Positions 18,285 through 26,302 of a stretch of DNA of 64,000 bases are shown here, one piece after another. The DNA is from Stigmatella aurantiaca (lineage in GTDB: Bacteria > Myxococcota > Myxococcia > Myxococcales > Myxococcaceae): assembly GCF_900109545.1 (NCBI RefSeq), contig NZ_FOAP01000005.1, positions 1 to 64,000 of the forward strand, in the 5' to 3' direction. How positions within the stretch are numbered: the first letter of the stretch is position 1; the number at the start of each line of letters is the position of its first letter. A model generated the notes under the pieces. That model worked only from the letters and a program-made list of their open reading frames with translations, did no database searches and was not told where the DNA came from. A program made the position numbers and the translations under genes.

Positions 18285-19753
18285 GACACCGCGGGCGAGG
18301 CCCCGCGCCGGCCCTGTCCGGGTCCTGGCCGGGGAGGCGGCCGCGAGCCCTGGGAGTGCTCGCCCCGGGGCCCCTGCCCCGCCTGGGGCGGACGTCCTCC
18401 CCCTTTGCCCGCGTGGGGCGGACGGCCTCCACCCGGGCCCGCGTGGGGTGGACGTCCTCCGCCCGGGCCCGCGTGGGGCGGACGGCCTCCGCCCGGAGGC
18501 GCCGAGGAACGGCCCGCGCCATGGGACGGCGAGCGGCGGTCCCCGCGAAAGCTCCGCGCGTCCGCGGGCCGGGAAGCCCCTGCCTCCGCGGGATGGGCGC
18601 TGGGAGGCCGGGCCTCGGAGGGCCGGTGCGGCGGGCCTCCCGCTGGACGGGACTCATGGGGACGAGGGGGCGCGCCGCCCGGGGAGCGCGGCTCGTGGCC
18701 CCGGTGCCCCGGGGAACGGTTGGGAGGACCGCCCCGGGGGCCTCCAGGGCCCTGCCGGTGCGGCCGCTCGCCGCCCTTGCCATTCCGGGCGCTCTGCTGG
18801 GCCACCTTGGGCCGCTCGCCGCCACCCTGCCGCAGGAGCGCGAACTCGTCCTCTACCTCCGCGGGCACGGGCGCAGGCGCGGGCGCGGCGGCCGCTACCT
18901 CCTGCACGGGCGCGGGGCGGCGATCCCGGAACGGCGGACGGCCTCCCTCCCGGGGAGGACGGTGCCCCCCGGGGCGGCCCCCGTCTCGCGAGCCCCGGAG
19001 TCCGGGCGCCGCGCGGCCACTGGGCTCGAAGTCCGGCGTCAGCTCGCGCCGCACGTAGGCCTTCCAGATCTCCGCCGCGTCCCCGGTCCGGCCCTTCAGG
19101 CTGGGGGCGAAGCCGGAGAAGAACAGGCGCAGGTTCTCCAGGTCGCGATTGAAGAAGAACTCCGCCCGGCTGTTGGCCGCCGCGGAGACGATTTGAGGGA
19201 AGTCGATGATGGTGGGCCCGTGGGCCCCCAGCAGGATGTTGTACGCGCTCAGGTCGCCATGGATGATGTCGCAGCAGAGCATGCGCACCGCCTGCTGCCG
19301 CAGGTCCCGGTAGTAGTCCTCCGCGGCCTCGGCGTTGCTGAACGTGGCATCCACGAGGCGCGGCGCGGGCTGGCCCTCGGCGTCCACCACCAGCTCCATC
19401 AGCAGCACGCCCTCGTAGAACATCACCGGGGCGGGGACGCGCACGCCGGCCGCGAACAGCTTGGAGAGCGCCTCGGACTCCGTCGCCTTCCACTCCTCCT
19501 CGGAGGCGGCCTGGCCAAAGCGGCTGCCCTTGTCCATGGCGCGCTGGGTCCGGCTGTTGCGGACCATGCGCCCTTCCTTGTAGCCCGAGTTGTTCTTGAA
19601 GTTCCGCTGCGAGCGCTCCTTGTAAATCTTCGCCGCGACGTACTGTCCCCCTTGGGTGACGATATAGACGTCGGCCTCCTTGCCACTCTTGAGGCGGGCG
19701 GCCACATCATCAATCACGCCATCGGACAGAAGGAGTTGGAGCGCTTCGTGCAT
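18230..19753 (-). CDS. RIO1-like Ser kinase with a long low-complexity tail
   Basis: A 507-residue protein. Residues 1-265 are a RIO kinase domain: glycine/Lys region KSGKEADVYIV and VAAKIYK, RIO-specific RMVRNSRTQRAMDKGS, catalytic loop HGDLSAYNILL and metal-binding IIDFPQ. The remaining 240 residues are Gly/Pro/Arg/His-rich, with four 10-residue repeats GGGRPPHAGP near the end. Bacterial RIO1 proteins of the PA4780 type lack such a tail, which resembles RNA-binding RGG-type regions, so a role at ribosomes or RNA is conceivable but unproven. It converges with the histidine kinase gene and overlaps it. Confidence 0.88.
   Translation of the reverse strand: MHEALQLLLSDGVIDDVAARLKSGKEADVYIVTQGGQYVAAKIYKERSQRNFKNNSGYKEGRMVRNSRTQRAMDKGSRFGQAASEEEWKATESEALSKLFAAGVRVPAPVMFYEGVLLMELVVDAEGQPAPRLVDATFSNAEAAEDYYRDLRQQAVRMLCCDIIHGDLSAYNILLGAHGPTIIDFPQIVSAAANSRAEFFFNRDLENLRLFFSGFAPSLKGRTGDAAEIWKAYVRRELTPDFEPSGRAAPGLRGSRDGGRPGGHRPPREGGRPPFRDRRPAPVQEVAAAAPAPAPVPAEVEDEFALLRQGGGERPKVAQQSARNGKGGERPHRQGPGGPRGGPPNRSPGHRGHEPRSPGGAPPRPHESRPAGGPPHRPSEARPPSAHPAEAGASRPADARSFRGDRRSPSHGAGRSSAPPGGGRPPHAGPGGGRPPHAGPGGGRPPHAGKGGGRPPQAGQGPRGEHSQGSRPPPRPGPGQGRRGASPAVSYVSRVNEPAADGSTEES
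18381..18500. repeat. four 30-bp tandem repeats in the RIO1 kinase tail
   Basis: Units begin at 18381, 18411, 18441 and 18471 with GCGTGGGGCGGACG-type sequence (GCCTGGGG in the first). Each encodes ten residues, GGGRPPHAGP, on the minus strand. The exact 30-base period keeps frame, and copy-number variation between strains is likely. Confidence 0.85.
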
Positions 19754-19904
19754 AACTGGCCCGGTTATTTACCATGCTGGCCCGGAAACGAGGCTATCAG
19801 GAAGGGCCCTGGAGAAGGGAATCCCTTGCATGCCCGCCTGGCGGGCGAAAGAGACGTGATAGGGTGCCCGGGAACCGCCGGGCCGTGGGCTGAGGAGAGA
19901 CCTG

Positions 19905-20585
19905 TTGTCGCACGCACCACTGCTGGCCCGGATTCCCCTCTTCGAGAACCTCCAGCCCGAGGAGCTCGGGCTGCTGTCCGCCCTGCTCCACCCCCGGCAC
20001 TGCGCCAAGGGAGACGTCATCTTCCAGCAGGGTGACGAGGGCGCGGAACTCTACATCGTCCAGACGGGCCAGGTGGCCATCCGCCTCCACTCCCCGGAGG
20101 GCAAGGAGGTCATCCTCACCCTGCTGGGCAGCGGGGAGGTGTTCGGCGAGCTGTCCCTGCTGGATGGGGAGCCCCGCTCGGCCCACGCCGTGGCCCGGGA
20201 GGAGACCCACCTGCTGAGCCTGCGCCGGGAGGACTTCCACCGGTTCCTGGACAGCCGCCCCCAGGTGGCCCGGAGCCTGCTCGCCACCCTGAGCCGGCTG
20301 GTGCGGCGAGTCACCCAGCACGTGCATGACGCCACCTTCCTGGACGCGCGCACCCGCCTGGTGCGAGTCCTCCTGGACCTGAGCCGGAACCAGGGCGAGC
20401 CCCGTCCCCGGGGCGTCGCCATCCGGCAGCGGCTCACCCAGTCGGAGCTGGCCAACCTCTGCGGGCTGACCCGGGAGAGCACCAACAAGTGGCTGCGCTT
20501 CTATGTCCGCGAGGGGCTGCTGGAATACGAGTCCGGACAAATCACCCTGCTCGACCCGGAGAAGTTCCACCGGGAGCTGGGCTAG
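19905..20585 (+). CDS. Crp/Fnr-family transcription regulator
   Basis: A 226-residue regulator. Residues 8-125 form the cyclic-nucleotide-binding-type beta roll (FENLQPEEL; GEVFGELSLLDGEPRSAHAV, where GELSLL and RSA resemble the phosphate-binding cassette). A dimer helix and a C-terminal winged helix follow, with recognition helix sequence LTQSELANLCGLTRESTNKW. The start is TTG 19905, supported by GGAGAGACCTG just upstream. The conserved cassette Arg-Ser suggests that it can bind cAMP or a related nucleotide. It is divergent from the RIO1 kinase gene. A CRP-consensus palindrome lies about 1.3 kb downstream. Confidence 0.9.
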   Translation: MSHAPLLARIPLFENLQPEELGLLSALLHPRHCAKGDVIFQQGDEGAELYIVQTGQVAIRLHSPEGKEVILTLLGSGEVFGELSLLDGEPRSAHAVAREETHLLSLRREDFHRFLDSRPQVARSLLATLSRLVRRVTQHVHDATFLDARTRLVRVLLDLSRNQGEPRPRGVAIRQRLTQSELANLCGLTRESTNKWLRFYVREGLLEYESGQITLLDPEKFHRELG

Positions 20586-20597
20586 CGGCGCCCCCCT

Positions 20598-21815
20598 TCA
20601 CCGGGGCGCGGCCGCGTGGGAGCGGGAGGTGCGGTGCAGCCGCTCGGCGGCGATGCGCGTGAGCAGCTCCCGCAGCCCGGGCTGGTGGAAGAGGTGCCTC
20701 TCGCAGGCGTCGCGCTCCAGCCGCAGCAGCGTGCAGCGCGAGGCGGCCCGGACGGTGACCGTCGCCGGTACGCTCAGCAGCATGGAGATCTCTCCGAACA
20801 CGTCCCCCGCCTCCATCGGCGGCAGGAGGCTCTCGTCCTCGGAGCCCTCATCGAGCACCACCTGGCAGTGGCCATGGAGCAGCAGGTACAGCGCCTCCAC
20901 CGGACGGCCCTGCTCGATGAGCACCTTGCCCGTGGGCACCGAGCAGAGCTGGAAGTCCCGCGTCATCGCCTCCTTCTGCTCGCGCGACAGGCCCCGGAAC
21001 AGGGAGTGGGTGCTCATCGCGTTCGACAGCAGGCGCTCCCGGTGGAAGGTCTGCAGCATCTGCCCCACGGAGGGCGCGCGCCGGAGGAGCTGGGCCACCC
21101 GGTCCGAGGTCAGCTCCAGCACCACCGTGCGCTCGAGCGCCTGGACGCTCGAACGGCTCGGCCCATCGGTGACGAGCGCCAGCTCGCCGAACAGGTCCCC
21201 CTCGCCCATGAAGGCCACCGTGCGCGGCCCCCCGGAGCGGGAGTGGCGGATGAGCCCCACGCTCCCCTCGACGATGGCGAACATGGAGCTGGAGGCCTGC
21301 CCCTGCTCCACCAGGGTCGCCCCGGCGGGAAAGACGCGCAGCTCCATGTCGTCCACCAGGGACAGGAACTCGCTGCCGCTGAGCTGGGAGAAGATGGGGA
21401 TGCGGGGCCGCCGGCCCAGCGAGACAGGCGCCTCGGACACGGCGGGCCGGGGCTCGGCGGGCCGGGGCAGGGGGGGCTGCATCAGGGGCGTCTCCAGCTG
21501 CTGGGCATGCAAGGCCTCCAGCAGGTGTTGGGTCCGCGCATGGGTGGGATCGATCTGAAGGATGGCCTTGCACAGCGCCAGGGCGCGCAGCACCCAGCCC
21601 CGCCGGGCCCAGACGTCCGCCAGGACTTCATAGGTGGCCAGGGATTCCTGACGGCGGCCCAACAGTTGGAGCAGCTCCGCCACGCGCTGCCGGGTGGTGG
21701 CGTCGTCGGGGGCCGACTCGATGACGCACTGGTACTCCGAGAGCGCACCCTCCAGGTTGCCCTGGGAGAACAGCTCGGCGGCCCGGTCCTTGTACTGGCG
21801 AAGCGTGTCCTTCAT
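20598..21815 (-). CDS. TPR protein with two cyclic-nucleotide-binding-type domains
   Basis: A 405-residue protein. Residues 5-110 hold TPR-like helices (FSQGNLEGALSEYQCVIESA; RGWVLRALALCKAIL), a Pro-rich linker comes next, and two cNMP-binding-type domains follow (about 140-255 and 270-385) with GEGDLFGELALVTDGPSRSS and EAGDVFGEISMLLSVPATVT. Only the first domain keeps an Arg-Ser in the cassette; the second has PATVT, so it may not bind nucleotide. There is no DNA-binding helix, hence a scaffold or effector role is more likely than transcription control. ATG 21815 has a strong GGGGGAG ribosome binding site. It converges with the Crp/Fnr gene, 12 bases apart. Confidence 0.85.
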   Translation of the reverse strand: MKDTLRQYKDRAAELFSQGNLEGALSEYQCVIESAPDDATTRQRVAELLQLLGRRQESLATYEVLADVWARRGWVLRALALCKAILQIDPTHARTQHLLEALHAQQLETPLMQPPLPRPAEPRPAVSEAPVSLGRRPRIPIFSQLSGSEFLSLVDDMELRVFPAGATLVEQGQASSSMFAIVEGSVGLIRHSRSGGPRTVAFMGEGDLFGELALVTDGPSRSSVQALERTVVLELTSDRVAQLLRRAPSVGQMLQTFHRERLLSNAMSTHSLFRGLSREQKEAMTRDFQLCSVPTGKVLIEQGRPVEALYLLLHGHCQVVLDEGSEDESLLPPMEAGDVFGEISMLLSVPATVTVRAASRCTLLRLERDACERHLFHQPGLRELLTRIAAERLHRTSRSHAAAPR

Positions 21816-21902
21816 CGTGTCTCCCCCGTTGAGTCTACGATGTGGTTCCCGGCCTCATTGCGATCCACTGCCCGGCAGTGTGCCCCCTTTTTCCAGACTT
21901 GG

Positions 21903-21920
21903 CTGTGAGCCGGCTCACAG
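21903..21920. promoter_or_regulatory. 18-bp perfect palindrome matching the CRP consensus
   Basis: CTGTGAGCCGGCTCACAG is a perfect inverted repeat. Its core TGTGA-N6-TCACA (21904-21919) is the exact consensus half-site pair of E. coli CRP. It sits between divergent genes: 87 bases upstream of the TPR-cNMP gene start and 36 bases upstream of the nagZ start. Binding by the nearby Crp/Fnr protein is inference. Confidence 0.6.
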
Positions 21921-21956
21921 GTCTGCCACCCTGCGTGAAAATAGAAAGGATGCGGA

Positions 21957-23057
21957 GTGACTCCCTCCTCAGCGCTCTACCGTGATTGTGCCCGCCTGTT
22001 CATGGTGGGATTCCCCGGGCCCCGTGTGGACGCGGACTTCGCCGCCCTCATGAAGGACGGCATCTTCGGCGCCATCCTCTTCAAGCGGAACGTCGGCTCC
22101 GCCCCGGAGACGGCCCAGCTCTGCCGGGACATCAAGACGCGGGCGGACCGGCCCTTCATCCTCTCGGTGGACCAGGAGGGGGGCCGCGTGGCCCGGCTCC
22201 GGGGAACACCTTTCACCACCCTGCCCCCGTTGAGGGAGCTGGGCCAGGGGGGAGACGAGACGCTGGCCAGGCGGGCGGGGCTGCTGCTCGCGCACGAGCT
22301 GCGCGCGGTGGGGTTCGACTGGGACTTCGCGCCCGTGCTGGACGTGGACACCAACCCGGCCAATCCGGTCATCGGAGACCGGAGCTTCAGCCGGGAGGCG
22401 GAGGCGGTGGCCCGGCTGGGCGTGGCGCTCGCGCGGGGGCTGGAGGCGGGGGGCGTGGCCTCCTGTGGCAAACACTTCCCGGGCCACGGGGACACCACCA
22501 CCGACAGCCACCACACCCTGCCGCGCCTGGCGCATGACCTGGAGCGGCTGCGCCGCGTGGAGCTGGTGCCCTTCCAGGCCTTCGCCCAGGCGGGGCTCGC
22601 CTCGCTCATGACGGCGCACGTGCTGTTCGAGGCCCTCGAGCCGGGCCTGCCCGCCACGATGAGCCGGCGCGTGCTCCACGGCGTGCTGCGCGAGGAGCTG
22701 GGCTTCGACGGGGTGCTCGTCAGCGATGACCTGGAGATGAAGGCCATCGCGGACCACTACTCGGTGGAAGAGGCCGCCGTGCAGGGCACGCTGGCCGGCG
22801 TGGACCTGTTCCTGGTGTGCCACAGCGCCCCGGTGCAGCGGCGGGCCATCGAGGCGCTGGTGAAGGCCGTGGAGTCCGGCCGGGTGCCGCGCGAGCGCAT
22901 CGCCGAGGCCCACCGGCGGCTGGCGAAGCTGGAGGCCCGCTTCGCCCACCCGGCGGAGGACCGGCTCGCCACGCTCGGCGACAGCGCCCACCGCGCGCTG
23001 GCCGAGGGGCTCGCCAGTCACTTCACCGGGAGGGATCCGACCGAGCGCCTGGCGTAG
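21957..23057 (+). CDS. nagZ: beta-N-acetylhexosaminidase NagZ (glycoside hydrolase family 3)
   Basis: A 366-residue GH3 enzyme without signal peptide. It shows VDQEGGRVARL near the N-terminus, the family motif KHFPGHGDTTTDSH (its His/Asp act as general acid loop) and the nucleophile region VLVSDDLEMKAI. NagZ removes N-acetylglucosamine from anhydro-muropeptides in cytoplasmic peptidoglycan recycling. The start is GTG 21957 behind AAAGGATGCGGA. The length is near the usual 340 residues. A CRP-type palindrome lies just upstream, and no other recycling gene is adjacent. Confidence 0.92.
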   Translation: MTPSSALYRDCARLFMVGFPGPRVDADFAALMKDGIFGAILFKRNVGSAPETAQLCRDIKTRADRPFILSVDQEGGRVARLRGTPFTTLPPLRELGQGGDETLARRAGLLLAHELRAVGFDWDFAPVLDVDTNPANPVIGDRSFSREAEAVARLGVALARGLEAGGVASCGKHFPGHGDTTTDSHHTLPRLAHDLERLRRVELVPFQAFAQAGLASLMTAHVLFEALEPGLPATMSRRVLHGVLREELGFDGVLVSDDLEMKAIADHYSVEEAAVQGTLAGVDLFLVCHSAPVQRRAIEALVKAVESGRVPRERIAEAHRRLAKLEARFAHPAEDRLATLGDSAHRALAEGLASHFTGRDPTERLA

Positions 23058-23067
23058 GCGCGCCGCG

Positions 23068-23451
23068 TCAGTTGTCCGCGCCCGGGCCCTCGATTTCGCG
23101 GGAGGGCTTGCGCTCATGGAGGGACTCGCCCTTCACCGGCTCGTCCCTGTACAGGTCCGAGCCCTCCGTGCCCTCGCGGGGCGAGGAGAAGCCGGGCGCG
23201 CCAATGCCGCTCTGGTTTCCCTGAGCACCCGTGGCCTCGTGCGGCGCCGCGGGCGCGGTCTCGTCGGCGGCCCCCGAGCCGCCCGTGGCGGACTTGTCCT
23301 GGAAGGTGTCGAGCGGCTGCGAGGTGTTGGCCACGCCCTCGTTGTCCGTGCCCTCCTTGATCCGTCCGTTCTCATTGCACGCGGGGGCCAGCGCCGCGGC
23401 CGCGGCCAGTGCTCCGAGCAGTCCCCACTTCCGAATGCCTTTGCCGTTCAT
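23068..23451 (-). CDS. small lipoprotein, function unknown
   Basis: A 127-residue lipoprotein beginning MNGKGIRKW, with a hydrophobic core and the lipobox LAPAC. The mature part is acidic, polar and low in complexity (GTDNEGVANTSQPLDTFQD), with no recognisable domain. ATG 23451 is preferred over ATG 23457 because AGGAAGG then lies at the right distance. Its leader is clearly related to that of the next lipoprotein upstream (MNRKSIRGW). It converges with nagZ, stops 10 bases apart. Confidence 0.65.
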   Translation of the reverse strand: MNGKGIRKWGLLGALAAAAALAPACNENGRIKEGTDNEGVANTSQPLDTFQDKSATGGSGAADETAPAAPHEATGAQGNQSGIGAPGFSSPREGTEGSDLYRDEPVKGESLHERKPSREIEGPGADN

Positions 23452-23506
23452 GTGCATGCCTTCCTGATGGGTGTTGTCCGTCCGAGAATGTGCCGCCTGG
23501 GGCCCC

Positions 23507-23971
23507 TCACTGGCTGAACGGGAGCTTGTAGCTGCCGAAGCCGGTGAACGAGGGGGCCTCCTGCCCGCGGCGCGCGCGCCAGCCCAGGTCGCTCGAGCCC
23601 TCGCCACTGCCCGCGCTGCCGCTGCCACCGGTGCCCTCCATGGCGGCGCTCAGCGGGGTGGCCGGCGCGGGACGCCCCGTCACATCCACCTGGCGGGTGC
23701 GCTCCGGCATGCCCTCCTTCTCCGGGGTGCGCGGATCAATGCTCGAGCCCACATCGGCGATGGTGCCGTTGAAGCCCCGGTCCCGCGGGAGCTGATAGTC
23801 GCTGTAGGTCTCCGGGGAAACGCCATGGAGCTGGGTCTTGAAGAAGCTCATCCTGGGCGCATCCGGCTGCGCGCCACCGGACTCCGGAAGCCGGCCACAC
23901 CCCACGCTCAGCAGGGTCGCCGTGACCAGCCCGCCCAGCCCCACCCATCCACGAATGCTTTTGCGGTTCAT
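23507..23971 (-). CDS. small lipoprotein, sister of the neighbouring one
   Basis: A 154-residue lipoprotein beginning MNRKSIRGWVGLGGL with the lipobox SVGC. The mature region is polar with a Gly/Ser stretch (GTGGSGSAGSGEGSSDLG) and no known domain. ATG 23971 sits six bases after GGGAG, and ATG 23977 overlaps that motif. The leader resembles the downstream lipoprotein, but the mature parts differ, as if only the export signal had been duplicated or conserved. Confidence 0.65.
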   Translation of the reverse strand: MNRKSIRGWVGLGGLVTATLLSVGCGRLPESGGAQPDAPRMSFFKTQLHGVSPETYSDYQLPRDRGFNGTIADVGSSIDPRTPEKEGMPERTRQVDVTGRPAPATPLSAAMEGTGGSGSAGSGEGSSDLGWRARRGQEAPSFTGFGSYKLPFSQ

Positions 23972-24099
23972 GTCCATCTCCCGGGAGCATCCGAGCCCCC
24001 TCTTGCTTCAAGGAATGGTCACCTGGACGCACATCAACCACCCATCGAGCCTCCAGCGCGTCCCTCGTCAGGCCGGCCGCTCCCCCACCCAGCAGACGG

Positions 24100-25485
24100 T
24101 CAGTGGGGCAGCTCGGGCTTCAGGGGCAGCTCCACCCGGAAGAAGGTATTGCCCGGCGCCGACTCGACGTGAATGTGCCCGCCATGGCGGCGCTCGATGA
24201 TGCGCAGGACGATGTCCAGCCCCAGCCCGGTGCCCTGCCCCATCGCCTTGGTGGTGAAGAACGGCTCCCAGATGCGCCCCACGATGTCCCCGGGGATGCC
24301 CGGGCCGCTGTCGCCAATCTCCACGTACACCTCGTCGCCCCGGCGGCGGGTGCTCACGCGCAGCGTGCCCTGGTCCTGCATCGCATCCAGGGCATTCTCG
24401 ATGAGGTTGGACCACACCTGGTTGAGCTCCCCCCCGTGGGCCCACAGCTTGGGCAGGGTGGTGTCGTAGTCGCGCCGCACCGTCACGCCCCCGCTCAACC
24501 GGTGCGCGAACATGGCCAGCGTGGCCTCCAGGCCGGTGTGCACATCCACCTCCTGGGGCGCCTCGCGGTCCACGTACGTGTACTGGCTCACCGCGGAGAC
24601 GAGCGACGAAATGCGCGCCGTGCCCACCTCCAGCACGTCCGCGAGCTGCGCCAGGGAGAGCAGCGTCTCGAGCCACTCCAGCCCCGCGGCGAGCACCGGC
24701 CCCTCCAGCGAGGCCCCCAGCACCTCCAGGTGCGGCAGGTCCACCCCCGCCGCCGCGAAGGTCGCCGCCCGGCCATACGCCTGGCTCATGCCGTGAATGC
24801 CCAGCCACTCGAGCAGCGCGTCCTCCAGGTCACTCTGGGACAGCGCATCCAGGGGCTTGGGGGGCGAGGCCTGCAGCTCACTCACCAGCTCCAGGAGCGC
24901 CTCGCGCTGCGGGTCCGTGAAGCGGCTGTCATAGGCCAGGGCCTGGTGGTGCGCCGCGAGGCTCTTTTCCCGGAGCTGCTGGGCCGAGCGCCGCGCCGCC
25001 GCCGCCGGGTTGTTCAGCTCGTGCGCCAACCCCGCCGCCATGCGCCCGAGCATGGCCAGCTTCTCGTGCTGGCGCACCTGCGCCTCGACCTCCTGGCGGC
25101 GCGCCACCATGCCCTGGACGGCGAACCTCGCCAGCGGGGAGCACACGGCCATCATCTGGCGGAACGTGTCCGCCTTCACCTGGAGCACCCGCACGGCGCC
25201 CACGGCCCGCCCCGTCACCGGCGCGGGGCCGCCCGAGAGCAGGGCCAGCTCCCCCACGAACTCGCCCGGCCGGTAGACGCCCAGGACCTGATCCTCATCC
25301 CCCACGCGCTGGGTGATGCGGACCTCCCCGGACAGAAGGACGAAGAAATCATAGTCCCGCGAGCCCTCGGCGAAGAGCGGCTCGCCCGGCTGGAACGTGC
25401 GGGGCAGCCCCTCCTGCTTCACCTCCTGGAGCACATCCGGGGGCAGGGCGGGTAACAGCGTGGCATCTGTGGAGTCATGCAGCAT
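24100..25485 (-). CDS. cNMP-binding-domain histidine kinase
   Basis: A 461-residue soluble kinase. Residues 15-130 are a cyclic-nucleotide-binding-type domain (FVLLSGEVRITQRVG; RPGEFVGELALLSGGPAPVT). An HisKA-like segment follows with the phospho-His box GLAHELNNPAAAARRS, then HATPase_c with NLIENALDAMQ, GDSGPGI and GTGLGLDIV. The cassette has PAPVT rather than the nucleotide-binding Arg, so the ligand may be something else. This arrangement recurs in myxobacteria. The partner regulator is not adjacent. Confidence 0.88.
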   Translation of the reverse strand: MLHDSTDATLLPALPPDVLQEVKQEGLPRTFQPGEPLFAEGSRDYDFFVLLSGEVRITQRVGDEDQVLGVYRPGEFVGELALLSGGPAPVTGRAVGAVRVLQVKADTFRQMMAVCSPLARFAVQGMVARRQEVEAQVRQHEKLAMLGRMAAGLAHELNNPAAAARRSAQQLREKSLAAHHQALAYDSRFTDPQREALLELVSELQASPPKPLDALSQSDLEDALLEWLGIHGMSQAYGRAATFAAAGVDLPHLEVLGASLEGPVLAAGLEWLETLLSLAQLADVLEVGTARISSLVSAVSQYTYVDREAPQEVDVHTGLEATLAMFAHRLSGGVTVRRDYDTTLPKLWAHGGELNQVWSNLIENALDAMQDQGTLRVSTRRRGDEVYVEIGDSGPGIPGDIVGRIWEPFFTTKAMGQGTGLGLDIVLRIIERRHGGHIHVESAPGNTFFRVELPLKPELPH

Positions 25486-25689
25486 GGTGGGTACCTGTTG
25501 AACATCCAGAATCGCCCTCGCACGCGCTGGCGTCCCCACAGGGTGGTGATGTCCCCTTGCTCCCACAGGGGTGAAACAGCGGGGAGCACAGCGCTCGGCG
25601 GCTCGGCTGCCCCCACTTGGCGAGCGAGCTTCCCGGACAGGCCCGGGGCCCAGCAGCCAGGCAACCTGGCGGGGCCCGCAAAGCACCAC

Positions 25690-25719
25690 GGGCCCGGAGA
25701 GGAACATCCTCCCGGGCCC
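25690..25719 (-). terminator. GC-rich hairpin, possible terminator of the Gly-rich gene
   Basis: GGGCCCGGAGAGG (25690-25702) and CCTCCCGGGCCC (25708-25719) form a 12-pair stem with one bulge and a 5-base loop, 24 bases beyond the stop of the Gly-rich gene. No clear U tract follows, so intrinsic termination is only likely. Confidence 0.45.
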
Positions 25720-25743
25720 GCGCGTGAGACGGTGACGTCTGGA

Positions 25744-26145
25744 TTACGAGAGCAGCGTCGAGGCGAAGCGCTGCGCGGTCAGCTCCGCCGCGTTGCCCAG
25801 GCCCAGCTTGCTCAGGCCGCCGGAGCCGGCGCCCTTCACGAAGTCGCCGAGGATGTCGGTGAACTTGCCCTTGCCCGTGGCGAGGTTCAGCGCGCCGCTG
25901 AGCAGGCTGTTGCCGCCCGCGCCATCCAGGAGGCCGGAGCCGCCGAAGGCGCCCAGGGCGTTCTTCAGCACGCCGCCGCCCGGGATGAGGTCCGTCGCCG
26001 CGCCGAGCAGCGACTGGAGGGGGTTCTTGCCCTGCATCAGGTCGCCGGCCAGGCCCAGCGCCAGACCCGCGATCGGATTGACCGCAGCGATGAACGGCTT
26101 GACGACGTCGATGACCTTGCCGAGAGCCTTGCCGATGCCACCCAT
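25744..26145 (-). CDS. small Gly/Leu-rich protein, function unknown
   Basis: A 133-residue protein starting MGGIGKALGKVIDVVKPF. It is made of amphipathic, Gly/Ala/Leu-rich stretches (GLALGLAGDLMQGKNPLQSL; GGSGLLDGAGGNSLL) without a signal peptide or cysteines. The composition is bacteriocin-like or membrane-associating. AAGGACATCAACC before ATG 26145 is a good ribosome binding site. The upstream region holds a 14-base palindrome and an AT-rich patch that may be its promoter. I do not recognise a family. Confidence 0.65.
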   Translation of the reverse strand: MGGIGKALGKVIDVVKPFIAAVNPIAGLALGLAGDLMQGKNPLQSLLGAATDLIPGGGVLKNALGAFGGSGLLDGAGGNSLLSGALNLATGKGKFTDILGDFVKGAGSGGLSKLGLGNAAELTAQRFASTLLS

Positions 26146-26237
26146 GGTTGATGTCCTTTTCGTGGAGAGCCGCCGTGCGGCCCTCAAGTGAGGCTTACAA
26201 AAGGATTATCGCACCCACCCCTGATCGGTTGCTTCCC

Positions 26238-26251
26238 GGGATTAAAATCCC
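26238..26251. promoter_or_regulatory. 14-base palindrome upstream of the Gly-rich gene
   Basis: GGGATTAAAATCCC is a perfect inverted repeat in an unusually AT-rich patch 93 bases upstream of the start of the Gly-rich gene. It could be an operator or part of a promoter; no clear -10/-35 pair is visible. Confidence 0.3.
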
Positions 26252-26259
26252 ATTTCTTC

Positions 26260-26290
26260 CGCCAAGTCCCCGGAACTCAGGGACTTGGCG
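26260..26290 (-). terminator. perfect 11-bp hairpin after the hypothetical gene at 26303
   Basis: CGCCAAGTCCC (26260-26270) and GGGACTTGGCG (26280-26290) pair perfectly around a 9-base loop, 12 bases beyond the stop at 26303. The minus-strand transcript continues with GAAGAAATGGGATTTTAA. This is probably the terminator of the gene above it, although the U-rich part is displaced. Confidence 0.55.
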
Positions 26291-26302
26291 CACCGGGGGG
26301 CC

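Noticed and set aside
18381-18500. 30-base repeats considered as a CRISPR or intergenic repeat
   Set aside because: There are no spacers; the period is ten codons within an intact kinase tail.
19755-19800. Two TGGCCCGG direct repeats between the RIO1 and Crp/Fnr genes
   Set aside because: Eight-base GC-rich repeats are common by chance at this composition, and there is no symmetry.
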